64,000 nt of DNA from Herbaspirillum sp. LeCh32-8 (GTDB taxonomy: Bacteria > Pseudomonadota > Gammaproteobacteria > Burkholderiales > Burkholderiaceae_D). The stretch covers positions 435,559 to 499,558 of the forward strand of contig NZ_JAGIPZ010000001.1 of assembly GCF_017814915.1 (NCBI RefSeq). Reading direction: 5' to 3'. Made by a program: the position numbers and the translations under genes. The notes beneath the pieces were generated by a model, which had not been told where the DNA came from, searched no databases, and saw only the letters and a program-made list of their open reading frames with translations. Below are positions 8,374-15,677 of this stretch, piece after piece. Each line of letters starts with the position of its first letter. Position 1 is the stretch's first letter.

Positions 8374-10032
8374 ATGCCCCATCACACCCCCCTCATCGCC
8401 ACCATTGTCGGCGGCCTGGTTCTGGCCTTCATCTTCGGCACCTTGGCTAACCGCTTCAGGATGCCGCCGTTGATCGGCTACCTGGTCGCCGGCATCGCCA
8501 TCGGTCCCTTCACGCCTGGCTTCGTCGGCGATGCCGACCTGGCGCAGGAGTTGGCCGAGATCGGCGTGATCCTGCTGATGTTCGGGGTGGGGCTGCATTT
8601 CTCGCTCAAGGATCTGCTGTCGGTGAAAAATATCGCTATCCCCGGCGCGGTGGCGCAGATCGCTATTGCCACGCTGCTGGGCATGGGGCTGGGGTGGGCG
8701 CTGGGCTGGCCGTTCGGTGAGGGCTTCCTGTTCGGGCTGGCGCTGTCGGTGGCCAGCACCGTGGTGCTGCTGACGGCGCTGCAGGAACGTCGTTTGGTGG
8801 AGACCAAGCGCGGTCGCATCGCCGTCGGTTGGCTGATCGTGGAAGACATCGCCATGGTGCTGGCGCTGGTGCTGATCCCGGCGCTCTCCGGCGTGCTGGG
8901 CGGCAAGGGCGACGCCCTGTCCGGCAACGCCTTGCTGCTGACGCTGGGCATCACGCTGGGCAAAGTGGTGGCCTTCGTGGCGGTGATGCTGATCGTCGGT
9001 CGTCGCGTGATCCCGTGGATCCTGGAGCGCATCGCCGACACCGGTTCGCGCGAGCTGTTTCGCCTCGCTGTGCTGGCCATTGCGCTCGGGTTTGCGCTTG
9101 GCTCGGCCTATGTGTTCGGCGTCTCGTTCGCGCTGGGCGCTTTCTTTGCCGGCATGATCTTGTCCGAATCCGAGCTGAGCCACCGCGCCGCCGAAGAGTC
9201 GCTGCCGCTGCGCGATGCTTTCTCCGTGCTGTTCTTCGTCTCGGTGGGCATGCTGTTCGATCCGTCGGTGCTGGTGCGCGAGCCACTGCTGGTGCTGGCG
9301 ACCGTGCTGATCATTGTGGTCGGCAAGTCGTTGGCGGCGCTGCTGATCGTGCGTGCCTTCGGCCATCCGATGTCGACCGCGCTGACCATCTCGGCCAGCC
9401 TGGCGCAGATCGGCGAGTTCTCCTTCATCCTCGCCACGCTGGGTATTTCACTGGATCTGCTGTCGCCCGTCGGGCGCGACCTGATTCTTGGCGGCGCGAT
9501 CCTGTCCATCCTGATCAATCCCTTGCTGTTCTCGCTACTGGACAGGCTGCAGGCGCGCGCGAGCGGCGAGGGCGATGCCGCCGCAGCCGAAGCGTCGCTG
9601 CAGACGGTGGATCTGGACGGTCACGTGGTGCTGGTCGGCTACGGCCGCGTGGGGCGCGGCATCGGCGAGCAATTGCGCGCCCAGGGGCATCCCTTCGTGG
9701 TGATTGAGGCGCAGCTGGAAAATGTCGATGCCTTGCGGGCCCAGGGCGTGCCGGTCATCTACGGCAATGGCGCTCAGAGCGAATTGCTGAAGGCCGCGGC
9801 CATCGAGCGCGCGCGCTGGCTGTTGGTGGCGATTCCGGAGGCGTTCGAGGCGGGACAACTGATTGAGCATGCGCGCGCCGCCAATCCTGCTGTGCAGATC
9901 GTGGCGCGTGCGCATTCGGATGCCGAGATCGAGCATCTGGAAAAGCATGGCGCGCATCAGGTGATCATGGGCGAACGCGAGATCGCGCGCGGCATGCTGG
10001 GGGTCATCGGCACCGGTGCACAGGGCGCTTGA
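8374..10032 (+). CDS. Kef/YbaL-type monovalent cation:proton antiporter (CPA2 family)
   Basis: 552 aa. Residues of about 1-385 form a CPA2 transporter domain with around a dozen hydrophobic segments. A cytoplasmic RCK/TrkA-N domain (about 408-545) follows, with nucleotide-binding motif VVLVGYGRVGRGIGEQL. This architecture is that of KefB/KefC/YbaL, which exchange K+ or Na+ for H+ under nucleotide or glutathione-adduct control. The order transporter then RCK and the lack of a long C-terminal extension fit YbaL best. The ATG follows AAAGGA. It stands alone and is closed by a hairpin terminator. Confidence 0.88.
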   Translation: MPHHTPLIATIVGGLVLAFIFGTLANRFRMPPLIGYLVAGIAIGPFTPGFVGDADLAQELAEIGVILLMFGVGLHFSLKDLLSVKNIAIPGAVAQIAIATLLGMGLGWALGWPFGEGFLFGLALSVASTVVLLTALQERRLVETKRGRIAVGWLIVEDIAMVLALVLIPALSGVLGGKGDALSGNALLLTLGITLGKVVAFVAVMLIVGRRVIPWILERIADTGSRELFRLAVLAIALGFALGSAYVFGVSFALGAFFAGMILSESELSHRAAEESLPLRDAFSVLFFVSVGMLFDPSVLVREPLLVLATVLIIVVGKSLAALLIVRAFGHPMSTALTISASLAQIGEFSFILATLGISLDLLSPVGRDLILGGAILSILINPLLFSLLDRLQARASGEGDAAAAEASLQTVDLDGHVVLVGYGRVGRGIGEQLRAQGHPFVVIEAQLENVDALRAQGVPVIYGNGAQSELLKAAAIERARWLLVAIPEAFEAGQLIEHARAANPAVQIVARAHSDAEIEHLEKHGAHQVIMGEREIARGMLGVIGTGAQGA

Positions 10033-10080
10033 GCTTCGGCGATATTTGGGTTTCGGCGATATCCCCGATATCCCGGGAGC

Positions 10081-10122
10081 GCAGGATCAAGCTGCGGCGT
10101 CTTGCGTCCTGCAGCATTTTTT
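10081..10122 (+). terminator. Terminator after the antiporter gene
   Basis: Arms GCAGGA (10081-10086) and TCCTGC, extended by CAAG/CTTG, followed by a run of six T. Confidence 0.6.
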
Positions 10123-10183
10123 CAGCCATGCTACAGTCCCGTCTGCCGTGGGGTTGGACTTCACGTCCACTGCACGGCAACAA

Positions 10184-10349
10184 GTTCTCGGGGCGGGGTG
10201 AAACTCCCCACCGGCGGTAATCCCGCGGCGCCACCCGGCGCCGGCAGGTAGCCCGCGAGCGCCCGGCAGTCGATTTGTTCGGCAGCCGGGGTCAGCAGAC
10301 CTGGTGAGATCCCGGGGCCGACGGTCACAGTCCGGATGAAAGAGAACGG
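10184..10349 (+). promoter_or_regulatory. FMN riboswitch (RFN element)
   Basis: The conserved RFN sequence blocks are readable in order: GTTCTCGGGGCGGGGTGAAA, CTCCCCACCGGCGGTAAT, AGCCCGCGAGCGCC, GTCAGCAGACCTGGTGAGAT, GGGGCCGACGGTCACAGTCC and GGATGAAAGAGAAC closing P1. It binds FMN and controls the downstream lumazine synthase gene. A GCTGCG/CGCAGC hairpin (10367-10380) follows with no T run, so control of translation seems more likely than intrinsic termination. That last point is inference. Confidence 0.96.
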
Positions 10350-10439
10350 GATGTCCGACACCGCGTGCTGCGTTCGCAGCGTGTGAGCGGCCGCGCATTC
10401 CCACGCCCTGTTTATTCATCGAACAGGAGTCCTGAACCC

Positions 10440-10973
10440 ATGTCTCAATCGCATCAAACGCAGCAAGCGCATCTTTCCGCAATCCATTCCCATCACGGCA
10501 AGCGCATCGCCTTCGTCCAGGCCAGCTGGCACAAGGACATCGTCGACCAGTGCCGCATCGCCTTTACCGAAGAAATGGGCAAGCTGGGCTGGCCGCTCGA
10601 GAGCATCGATTTCTTCGAGCTGCCCGGCGCCTTTGAAATCCCCCTGCACGCAAAAGTGCTGGCCAAGACCGGCAAGTATGCCGGCATCGTCGCCAGCGGC
10701 CTGGTGGTCGACGGCGGCATCTATCGCCATGACTTCGTCGCGCAATCGGTGATCTCGGCGCTGATGCAAGTGCAGCTGGAGTCCGAAGTGCCGGTATTCT
10801 CGGCAGTGCTGACGCCGCATCATTTCCATTCGCACGGCGAACACCAGACCTTCTTCCACGAGCATTTCCTGGTCAAGGGGCGCGAGGCGGCACATGCATG
10901 CGCCAGCACCGTGGCCAAGCTGGCGCAAGTGAAGGCGGCTGCGGCGGCGCAGCCGGCGTTGAACGCGGCGTAA
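10440..10973 (+). CDS. ribH: 6,7-dimethyl-8-ribityllumazine synthase, RibH2 type
   Basis: 177 aa. It condenses the pyrimidine intermediate with 3,4-dihydroxy-2-butanone 4-phosphate, the penultimate step of riboflavin synthesis. The N-terminal IAFVQASWHKDIVDQ, FELPGAFEIPLHAK, DGGIYRHDFVAQSVI and LTPHHFHSHGEHQTFFHEHF blocks resemble the Brucella/Mesorhizobium RibH2 class (decameric) rather than the icosahedral RibH class. That comparison is from memory of the family. The ATG at 10440 follows AGGAG; the frame is open from 10365. It is the only gene under the FMN riboswitch, so a second lumazine synthase may exist with the main rib genes elsewhere. Confidence 0.9.
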   Translation: MSQSHQTQQAHLSAIHSHHGKRIAFVQASWHKDIVDQCRIAFTEEMGKLGWPLESIDFFELPGAFEIPLHAKVLAKTGKYAGIVASGLVVDGGIYRHDFVAQSVISALMQVQLESEVPVFSAVLTPHHFHSHGEHQTFFHEHFLVKGREAAHACASTVAKLAQVKAAAAAQPALNAA

Positions 10974-10992
10974 CCCAGTTCGCTTCATGAGG

Positions 10993-11015
10993 GAGGGCGG
11001 CGCAATGCCGCCCTC
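10993..11015 (+). terminator. Hairpin after ribH2
   Basis: Perfect 9-bp stem GAGGGCGGC / GCCGCCCTC with a 5-base loop, 20 bases after the stop. No T run, so a weak terminator at best. Confidence 0.45.
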
Positions 11016-11153
11016 GCGCCAAACGGCATTCATTGAAGTAATGTTCTTGATGCTTGTGAAGCATTTGCTTACAAACATTACGCCTTTTCTCTAGATGCAC
11101 TGTGAGTGCAGGCCTATATTCACGATACGTATTCCAGAACAAGAGGAGCCATC

Positions 11154-11462
11154 GTGAAAAAATCGATTTCCATGATTGCCGGCATGTTTGCCATTGCGGC
11201 CGTGGCCGGTCTTTCCGCCGCCCCGGCCATGGCCGGACATGTGTCCATCGGCGTCAACATCGGCGTGCCCGGCGCTTACATGGCGCCGCAGCCGGTGTAT
11301 GTCCAGCCGGCGCCGGTGTACGCGCCGCCGCCTCCGGTGTATGTGCGCCCGGCGCCGGTCTACTACGTCAACCCGGCGCCGGTGTACGTGGAGCGCGACT
11401 ACTATCGTCGTCATCGCCACTGGCATCGTCCGCCGCCGCCTCCGGGCTACTGGCATCGCTGA
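11154..11462 (+). CDS. Small secreted PVY-repeat protein
   Basis: 102 aa, unknown function. GTG start after AAGAGGAG. A signal peptide spans about residues 1-26 (cleavage expected after AMA). The mature part contains five PVY units in a Pro/Tyr/Val-rich stretch, followed by a basic, aromatic and His-rich tail (DYYRRHRHWHRPPPPP). Tail composition suggests cell-envelope or polyanion/metal contact, but that is a guess. It is a single gene closed by a strong bidirectional terminator. Confidence 0.75.
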   Translation: MKKSISMIAGMFAIAAVAGLSAAPAMAGHVSIGVNIGVPGAYMAPQPVYVQPAPVYAPPPPVYVRPAPVYYVNPAPVYVERDYYRRHRHWHRPPPPPGYWHR

Positions 11463-11510
11463 TGCGCAAGCGTCCGGCTCGACGCCAACATCGGTATTGA
11501 GCGCGGCAAT

Positions 11511-11540
11511 AAAAATGGCGGCCTTGGGCCGCCATTTTTT
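11511..11540. terminator. Bidirectional terminator between convergent genes
   Basis: 13-bp stem AAAAATGGCGGCC / GGCCGCCATTTTT with a TTG loop; A run on one side and T run on the other, serving both the secreted-protein gene and the lipoprotein gene opposite. Confidence 0.9.
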
Positions 11541-11563
11541 GTTGTCTGCACGATGCTGGAGGC

Positions 11564-12142
11564 TTACTTCTGCGCCGGCTTGTCGTCGTCTTCGGTGTCC
11601 ACCAGCAGATAACGCTCGGCCGCGCCGAAGAAGCGATCATAGAAATCGGAAGAGCGGATGGTTTCGCTGGACACGCGCACCATGGAGTCGTCGCTGCTGC
11701 CGAACGGCATCGATACCGAACCCAGCACGCCCACGCCCAGGCTGGCCGACGAATTGCTCTTCTTTAACGCGAAGCCATCCTGGGTGGCGCTGACGAACAT
11801 GGTCGAGCTCTTGCCGTTGCCATTGGAGGCGCACACCACGTGGAAGGCGATTTCCATGTGCTTGTCGCTGGCCGGCTGGAAGCTCTTGTTGCCGTCCAGC
11901 GAATTATCGGTAGTCTTGTTGATGATGTAGCCCTGGCCCAGCAAGGCGCGGCGCGCGGCCTCGCATACCGCTTTTTCGCTGCCGGGGAAGCTGCGCGAGA
12001 AGGCGCTGGTGTCGCTGAACTCTTCCTGATGATAGAACGCGGTCTTGCCGGTCGTGCAGGCGGCAAGGCTCAGGGAGAGTGCGGCGATGAGGCAGGACAA
12101 GCGAGAAAAGCGCGAGCGTGACATGTGGGGCGTACGGGACAT
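11564..12142 (-). CDS. DUF2242-like outer-membrane lipoprotein
   Basis: 192 aa from the ATG at 12142 (preceded by GGAG); an in-frame ATG at 12124 is also possible. A lipoprotein signal ends in the lipobox LAAC. The mature part (FYHQEEFSDTSAFSRSFPGSEKAVCEAARRALLGQGY) resembles the DUF2242 family, whose function I do not know. The last residues are charged (DTEDDDKPAQK). Monocistronic, convergent with the PVY-repeat gene and divergent from the nitronate monooxygenase gene. Confidence 0.75.
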   Translation of the reverse strand: MSRTPHMSRSRFSRLSCLIAALSLSLAACTTGKTAFYHQEEFSDTSAFSRSFPGSEKAVCEAARRALLGQGYIINKTTDNSLDGNKSFQPASDKHMEIAFHVVCASNGNGKSSTMFVSATQDGFALKKSNSSASLGVGVLGSVSMPFGSSDDSMVRVSSETIRSSDFYDRFFGAAERYLLVDTEDDDKPAQK

Positions 12143-12407
12143 GATGCAGCGGATCTCCGGCGGCAAAAAATCGGGTGGCCTGAATTGTAAGGGATTCGAT
12201 GCGCGGCGGGTTTGTCGAGTTCGTAAATATCAGTAACGGTCGCGTAATCGGTAGTAACGTAGCTGATCGGTCGCGCATGTTCATGCAACGTGCTCGCGGG
12301 GAAATTTCCGTCCGGCCGCGCTCCTGCCGGTTTGCATGAGGCCTGCTATGCTTGACGGCATCGCATACCTGATGCGGCCAATCACGGACCATCATACGGA
12401 TCATCAC

Positions 12408-13457
12408 ATGAGCGCACTGCAAACACTGTTCGGCATCAACATTCCCCTGATCCAGGCTCCGATGGCGGGCGTCCAGCTGCATGGACTGGCGGCGGCGGTG
12501 TCCAATGCCGGCGCACTGGGTTCGCTGCCTTGCGCGATGCTGGCGCCAGCTGCCCTGCAGGAGGAGCTGACCAAGCTGCGCGCGGCCACCGACCAGCCCT
12601 ATAACGTCAACTTCTTTGCCCACACCAATCCCGAGCCGGACGCGGCCCGCGAGCAGGCGTGGCGCCAGGCGCTGGGGCCGTACTACGAAGAGTTCGGCAT
12701 CGATCCCGCGTCGATCGGCGCCGGTCCCGGTCGCCAGCCCTTCAGTGCGCAAGTGGCCGACTTGCTGGAAGAGTTCAAGCCCAAGGTGGTCAGTTTTCAT
12801 TTCGGCTTGCCGGCGCCGGAGCTGATGCAGCGCGTGCGTGCCTGGGGTTCGCGCATCATTGCGTCGGCCACCACGGTGGAGGAGGGCAAGTGGCTGGCCG
12901 AGCGCGGCGTCGATGCCGTCATCGCTCAAGGCGTGGAAGCGGGCGGGCATCGCGGCATTTTCCTGTCCGACGATCTCACCACGCAGATCGGCACCTTCAG
13001 TCTTGTGCCGCAGCTCGCGCGCGCGCTCAAGGTGCCGGTGATCGCCGCCGGCGGCATTGCGGATGCCAACGGCGTGGCCGCGGCGATGGCGTTGGGCGCG
13101 GCAGGGGTGCAGGTCGGCACGGCCTACATGCTGTGTCCCGAGGCCATCACCAGTGCCTTGCATCGTACAGCGCTCAAGAGCGACCGCGCGCGCCATACGG
13201 CCTTGACCAATTTATTTACCGGTCGTCCGGCGCGCGGCATCGTCAATCGCGTCATGCGTGAGCTCGGGCCTATCAGCGCACTGGCGCCGGCATTTCCCCT
13301 GGCGACATCAGGTATCGCGCCGCTGCGCGCCAAGGCCGAGGCCGCCGGCATCGATGATTTCACTTCAATGTGGTCGGGGCAGAACGCCGACGGCTGCAAG
13401 GAGATTCCCGCTGCGGAGCTGACACGTGAGTTGGCCGCAGGATTCGCCGCACACTGA
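12408..13457 (+). CDS. Nitronate monooxygenase (2-nitropropane dioxygenase family)
   Basis: 349 aa FMN-dependent TIM-barrel enzyme that oxidises alkyl nitronates, such as propionate 3-nitronate, to carbonyl compound and nitrite. Motifs are the N-terminal IPLIQAPMAG, VDAVIAQGVEAGGHRG (containing the characteristic GGHRG), PVIAAGGIADANGVAAAMALGAAGVQVGTAY and a C-terminal WSGQ. The frame opens at 12336, but the ATG at 12408 (MSALQTLFGINIPLI) fits the family. The ribosome site is weak. It stands alone. Confidence 0.9.
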   Translation: MSALQTLFGINIPLIQAPMAGVQLHGLAAAVSNAGALGSLPCAMLAPAALQEELTKLRAATDQPYNVNFFAHTNPEPDAAREQAWRQALGPYYEEFGIDPASIGAGPGRQPFSAQVADLLEEFKPKVVSFHFGLPAPELMQRVRAWGSRIIASATTVEEGKWLAERGVDAVIAQGVEAGGHRGIFLSDDLTTQIGTFSLVPQLARALKVPVIAAGGIADANGVAAAMALGAAGVQVGTAYMLCPEAITSALHRTALKSDRARHTALTNLFTGRPARGIVNRVMRELGPISALAPAFPLATSGIAPLRAKAEAAGIDDFTSMWSGQNADGCKEIPAAELTRELAAGFAAH

Positions 13458-13665
13458 AGCGCGCAGCAGCAGTCGGTTTTGTTATCGCCAGATGAGAAAG
13501 GCTGGGGCGGATCGTCGGGAAGGCGTCACAGACGTAAAATTGTTTGAGAATCTGCCCCGCTGTAAGCAATATTTAATGAATTGGTGGTATCGTCCCGGCA
13601 TCAGAACTATCGTGAATCCACATGGGAACGCGCGGATTCGAACAACGCCTTGTTTAAAGATAGCA

Positions 13666-13887
13666 ATGGATAAAACTCAGAAAGCGGAATTGGAGCGCAT
13701 CCAGAAGGAACTGGTGGATGCTCACAATAAGGCTGCCTGGCAAATGGCGGCTACCATCATCAAGGCATCGCTGGTCAAGGACGGCATGGACCAGCCACCG
13801 ACTGCAGCCGAGCTGGCCGATCTCAACGCCACCATCACCAACCTGCGCAGCGTCGCCGAAGACGCGCTGGAGCTGCTCAAGCGCTGA
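13666..13887 (+). CDS. Small helical protein of unknown function
   Basis: 73 aa from the ATG at 13666 (MDKTQKAELERIQKELVDAH). The whole protein is charged and predicted helical, with heptad-like spacing in ELERIQKELVDAHNKA and DLNATITNLRSVAEDALELLKR. No signal peptide or membrane segment. Not recognised. It lies immediately before the tRNA-Leu promoter and the mobile element's left end, on the host side (GC-rich codons). Confidence 0.6.
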   Translation: MDKTQKAELERIQKELVDAHNKAAWQMAATIIKASLVKDGMDQPPTAAELADLNATITNLRSVAEDALELLKR

Positions 13888-13983
13888 GCCTTCCCGCAGC
13901 GATAGCGCGGCACATGGCCCAGGCCATCGTGCCGTTTTTATTTGCAGGGATACAAAACATTCCCGGGAACGGCCTGAACTCGC

Positions 13984-13992
13984 TGTTATAAT
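13984..13992 (+). promoter_or_regulatory. Extended -10 promoter of the (now split) host tRNA-Leu
   Basis: TG-T-TATAAT, an extended -10 with the hexamer at 13987-13992, about 39 bases before the tRNA 5' half. No good -35 is visible. Transcription from here would run through the broken 5' half into the element, towards its intact tRNA-Leu and recombinase genes. Confidence 0.6.
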
Positions 13993-14030
13993 GCGAACCT
14001 TTTTCGGCGACCGATCGCCGGATTCCACCC

Positions 14031-14075
14031 GCCTGAGTGGTGAAATTGGTAGACACAGCGGACTTAAAATCCGCC
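14031..14075 (+). pseudogene. 5' half of disrupted host tRNA-Leu (UAA)
   Basis: Contains acceptor strand GCCTGAG (14031-14037), the D arm and a complete anticodon stem-loop: GCGGA, loop CTTAAAA with anticodon TAA, TCCGC, then one C. The sequence then departs from any tRNA pattern at ACTTTCATG. The missing 3' part is at 19961-20013, where CTCAGGC pairs perfectly with GCCTGAG. Joined at the shared TCCGCC, the two pieces give a complete tRNA-Leu with long variable arm. Confidence 0.92.
14070..14075 (+). repeat. Left 6-bp core direct repeat TCCGCC
   Basis: Identical to the right copy at 19960-19965; probable crossover region of the recombinase. It lies in the 3' side of the anticodon stem of the split tRNA-Leu. 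Confidence 0.8.
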
Positions 14076-14103
14076 ACTTTCATGTTTTTCGGAGCTGGTA
14101 AAA

Positions 14104-14129
14104 ACTTTCACGTTAAATTAAAATGGACA
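14104..14129 (+). repeat. Left copy of 26-bp imperfect terminal inverted repeat
   Basis: Matches the complement of 19932-19957 at 22 of 26 positions. Conserved parts are ACTTTCA-G-TTAA and AAAATGGACA. A further left copy of just the outer 9 bp (ACTTTCATG) sits 28 bases outward at 14076-14084, next to the core. Confidence 0.75.
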
Positions 14130-14152
14130 ACTGGTAGCTGATGTTCATTCCT

Positions 14153-14239
14153 GCCGGGATGGCGAAATTGGTAGACGCATGGGACTTAAAATCCCCCGCC
14201 CGTTAGGGCGTGCGGGTTCGATTCCCGCTCCCGGCACCA
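14153..14239 (+). tRNA. tRNA-Leu (UAA) carried by the mobile element
   Basis: Complete gene. Acceptor GCCGGGA (14153-14159) pairs with TCCCGGC (14229-14235), the discriminator is A, and CCA is encoded at 14237-14239. The D stem is GCG/CGC, the anticodon loop CTTAAAA has TAA at 14187-14189, the long variable arm has stem GCCC/GGGC, and the T stem is GCGGG/CCCGC. The anticodon stem has one outer T-C mismatch (positions 27-43). It differs from the split host gene in acceptor, variable and T arms, so it is a foreign isoacceptor, not a duplicated copy. It ends 31 bases before the first recombinase start. Confidence 0.95.
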
Positions 14240-14270
14240 TCTGGATATTGGCCTTTAGGATTGAGGGTCC

Positions 14271-15677
14271 ATGCCAGAGTCCAAAGAAAAACGTCGAGAA
14301 ATAATTCCGCTACTCAGTCCCACATGTGTCAGTGAGTCGGTTTCCCCTGGTGATGTCCAGGTTAAATACCGTCATAGGGGACGAGAAGTTTCCTACCACC
14401 GTCGTTACGCTGGCCGAAAAAATGGCCCGCGTGAGATTCCCCGTGTTCCAATCGTTCTCACTGTGGACGGAAGTCCTTGGGTTGAAGCTAGTCTTTACTT
14501 GCTCGACCGCGCCAAAGGAAAGCCACTAACCACAGGCTCCCTTGCCCCAATAGCAGCCGATTTGGCCACCTACCGAGCGTGGCTCGATGAATATGGCTTC
14601 GAGTGGGACGATTTCGATAGTCACGACAAATACGCCACTCCGACTTATCAATACCGTGCGTTTCTAGGCGACGAGATGGATGCCGGCCGGCTGAAGAGAA
14701 GCCTCGCTCGGAGGCGTATCTCTAGTCTTCAAGGCTTTTACAGGCACATGATGGAGCACCCCCGCTACGGTTTTGAGCCCGTCCATCGGCCGTGGCGGGA
14801 GAAGAAGATTGGGCTTCCTTCTACTGATGGCAAGGGTTTTGAGCGAATCATTGAGGTTACCACTACTGATTTGGCTGTCGCTGGAGCCGAGACTGGAACT
14901 GCGTGGGATTTGACCATCAATGATGGTGGACAGCTGCGACCACTTCCCATGGTCGAACAGGTAGCGCTGTTCAATGCACTGAAATCGCTCGGAAACACAG
15001 AGTATTGGTTAATGCATCTTGTATCAGTCATCACAGGCGCTCGCATCCAGACCGTGCTCACGCTGAGACTCAAATACTTTCTTGCACCGCCGACGGCTCA
15101 AGGCAAGCTATTCAAACTTCAATGCGGGCCAGGAACAGGAATCGACACGAAATTCAACAAAGCCAAAGTTTGGCTGTCCATCCCGAGAGCGCTGTATGAG
15201 GCGCTGCACACATATGCCAAATCTGAGCGTGCGCTAAGGCGCCAAGATAAGTCAGTGACTGGTCGTGATGGCGATAACTATCTGTTCCTCACTCAGCATG
15301 GAAACCCGTTCTATGAGGCCAAGGACGACCTGCTGAAAATTGGGCGAGGCAAGAAAACTCAGAAAGTGGCCCAGGGCGTATGGGACTTTATCAATAAGCA
15401 AGTAATCCCCGAAGTGCGAAAGACACTCCCAGACTTCTCGTACCGATTCCACGACATGCGCGCAACCTTTGGCCTAAATTGGTGCGACGCTATCGAGCGC
15501 ATCGAAGGCGGGAAGCATAGCTACCAATGGGCACTGAATCAGTTAAAGCAGCGCATGTGGCATAACGATTCAAAAACGACAGAGCATTACCTAAAGTATC
15601 GTCAAAATCACGAGCTGCTCGAAAAGGCCGAAGAAGCTTATGGATTGTGGCTGAGTGGATTGATTGAGAGCACGTGA
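14271..15677 (+). CDS. Tyrosine recombinase 1 of the element
   Basis: 468 aa with the full catalytic set by position: Arg258 in TGARIQTVL, His394 and Arg397 in HDMRATF, His431 in RMWHND and nucleophile Tyr440 in TEHYLKY. The N-terminal half (about 1-210) would be the DNA-binding arm. The ATG follows GAGGG and lies only 31 bases after the element's tRNA-Leu, so tRNA and recombinases may share a transcript. It overlaps the next gene by four bases (GTGA). Codon use is less GC-rich than in host genes. It probably catalyses strand exchange at the TCCGCC core. Confidence 0.9.
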   Translation: MPESKEKRREIIPLLSPTCVSESVSPGDVQVKYRHRGREVSYHRRYAGRKNGPREIPRVPIVLTVDGSPWVEASLYLLDRAKGKPLTTGSLAPIAADLATYRAWLDEYGFEWDDFDSHDKYATPTYQYRAFLGDEMDAGRLKRSLARRRISSLQGFYRHMMEHPRYGFEPVHRPWREKKIGLPSTDGKGFERIIEVTTTDLAVAGAETGTAWDLTINDGGQLRPLPMVEQVALFNALKSLGNTEYWLMHLVSVITGARIQTVLTLRLKYFLAPPTAQGKLFKLQCGPGTGIDTKFNKAKVWLSIPRALYEALHTYAKSERALRRQDKSVTGRDGDNYLFLTQHGNPFYEAKDDLLKIGRGKKTQKVAQGVWDFINKQVIPEVRKTLPDFSYRFHDMRATFGLNWCDAIERIEGGKHSYQWALNQLKQRMWHNDSKTTEHYLKYRQNHELLEKAEEAYGLWLSGLIEST

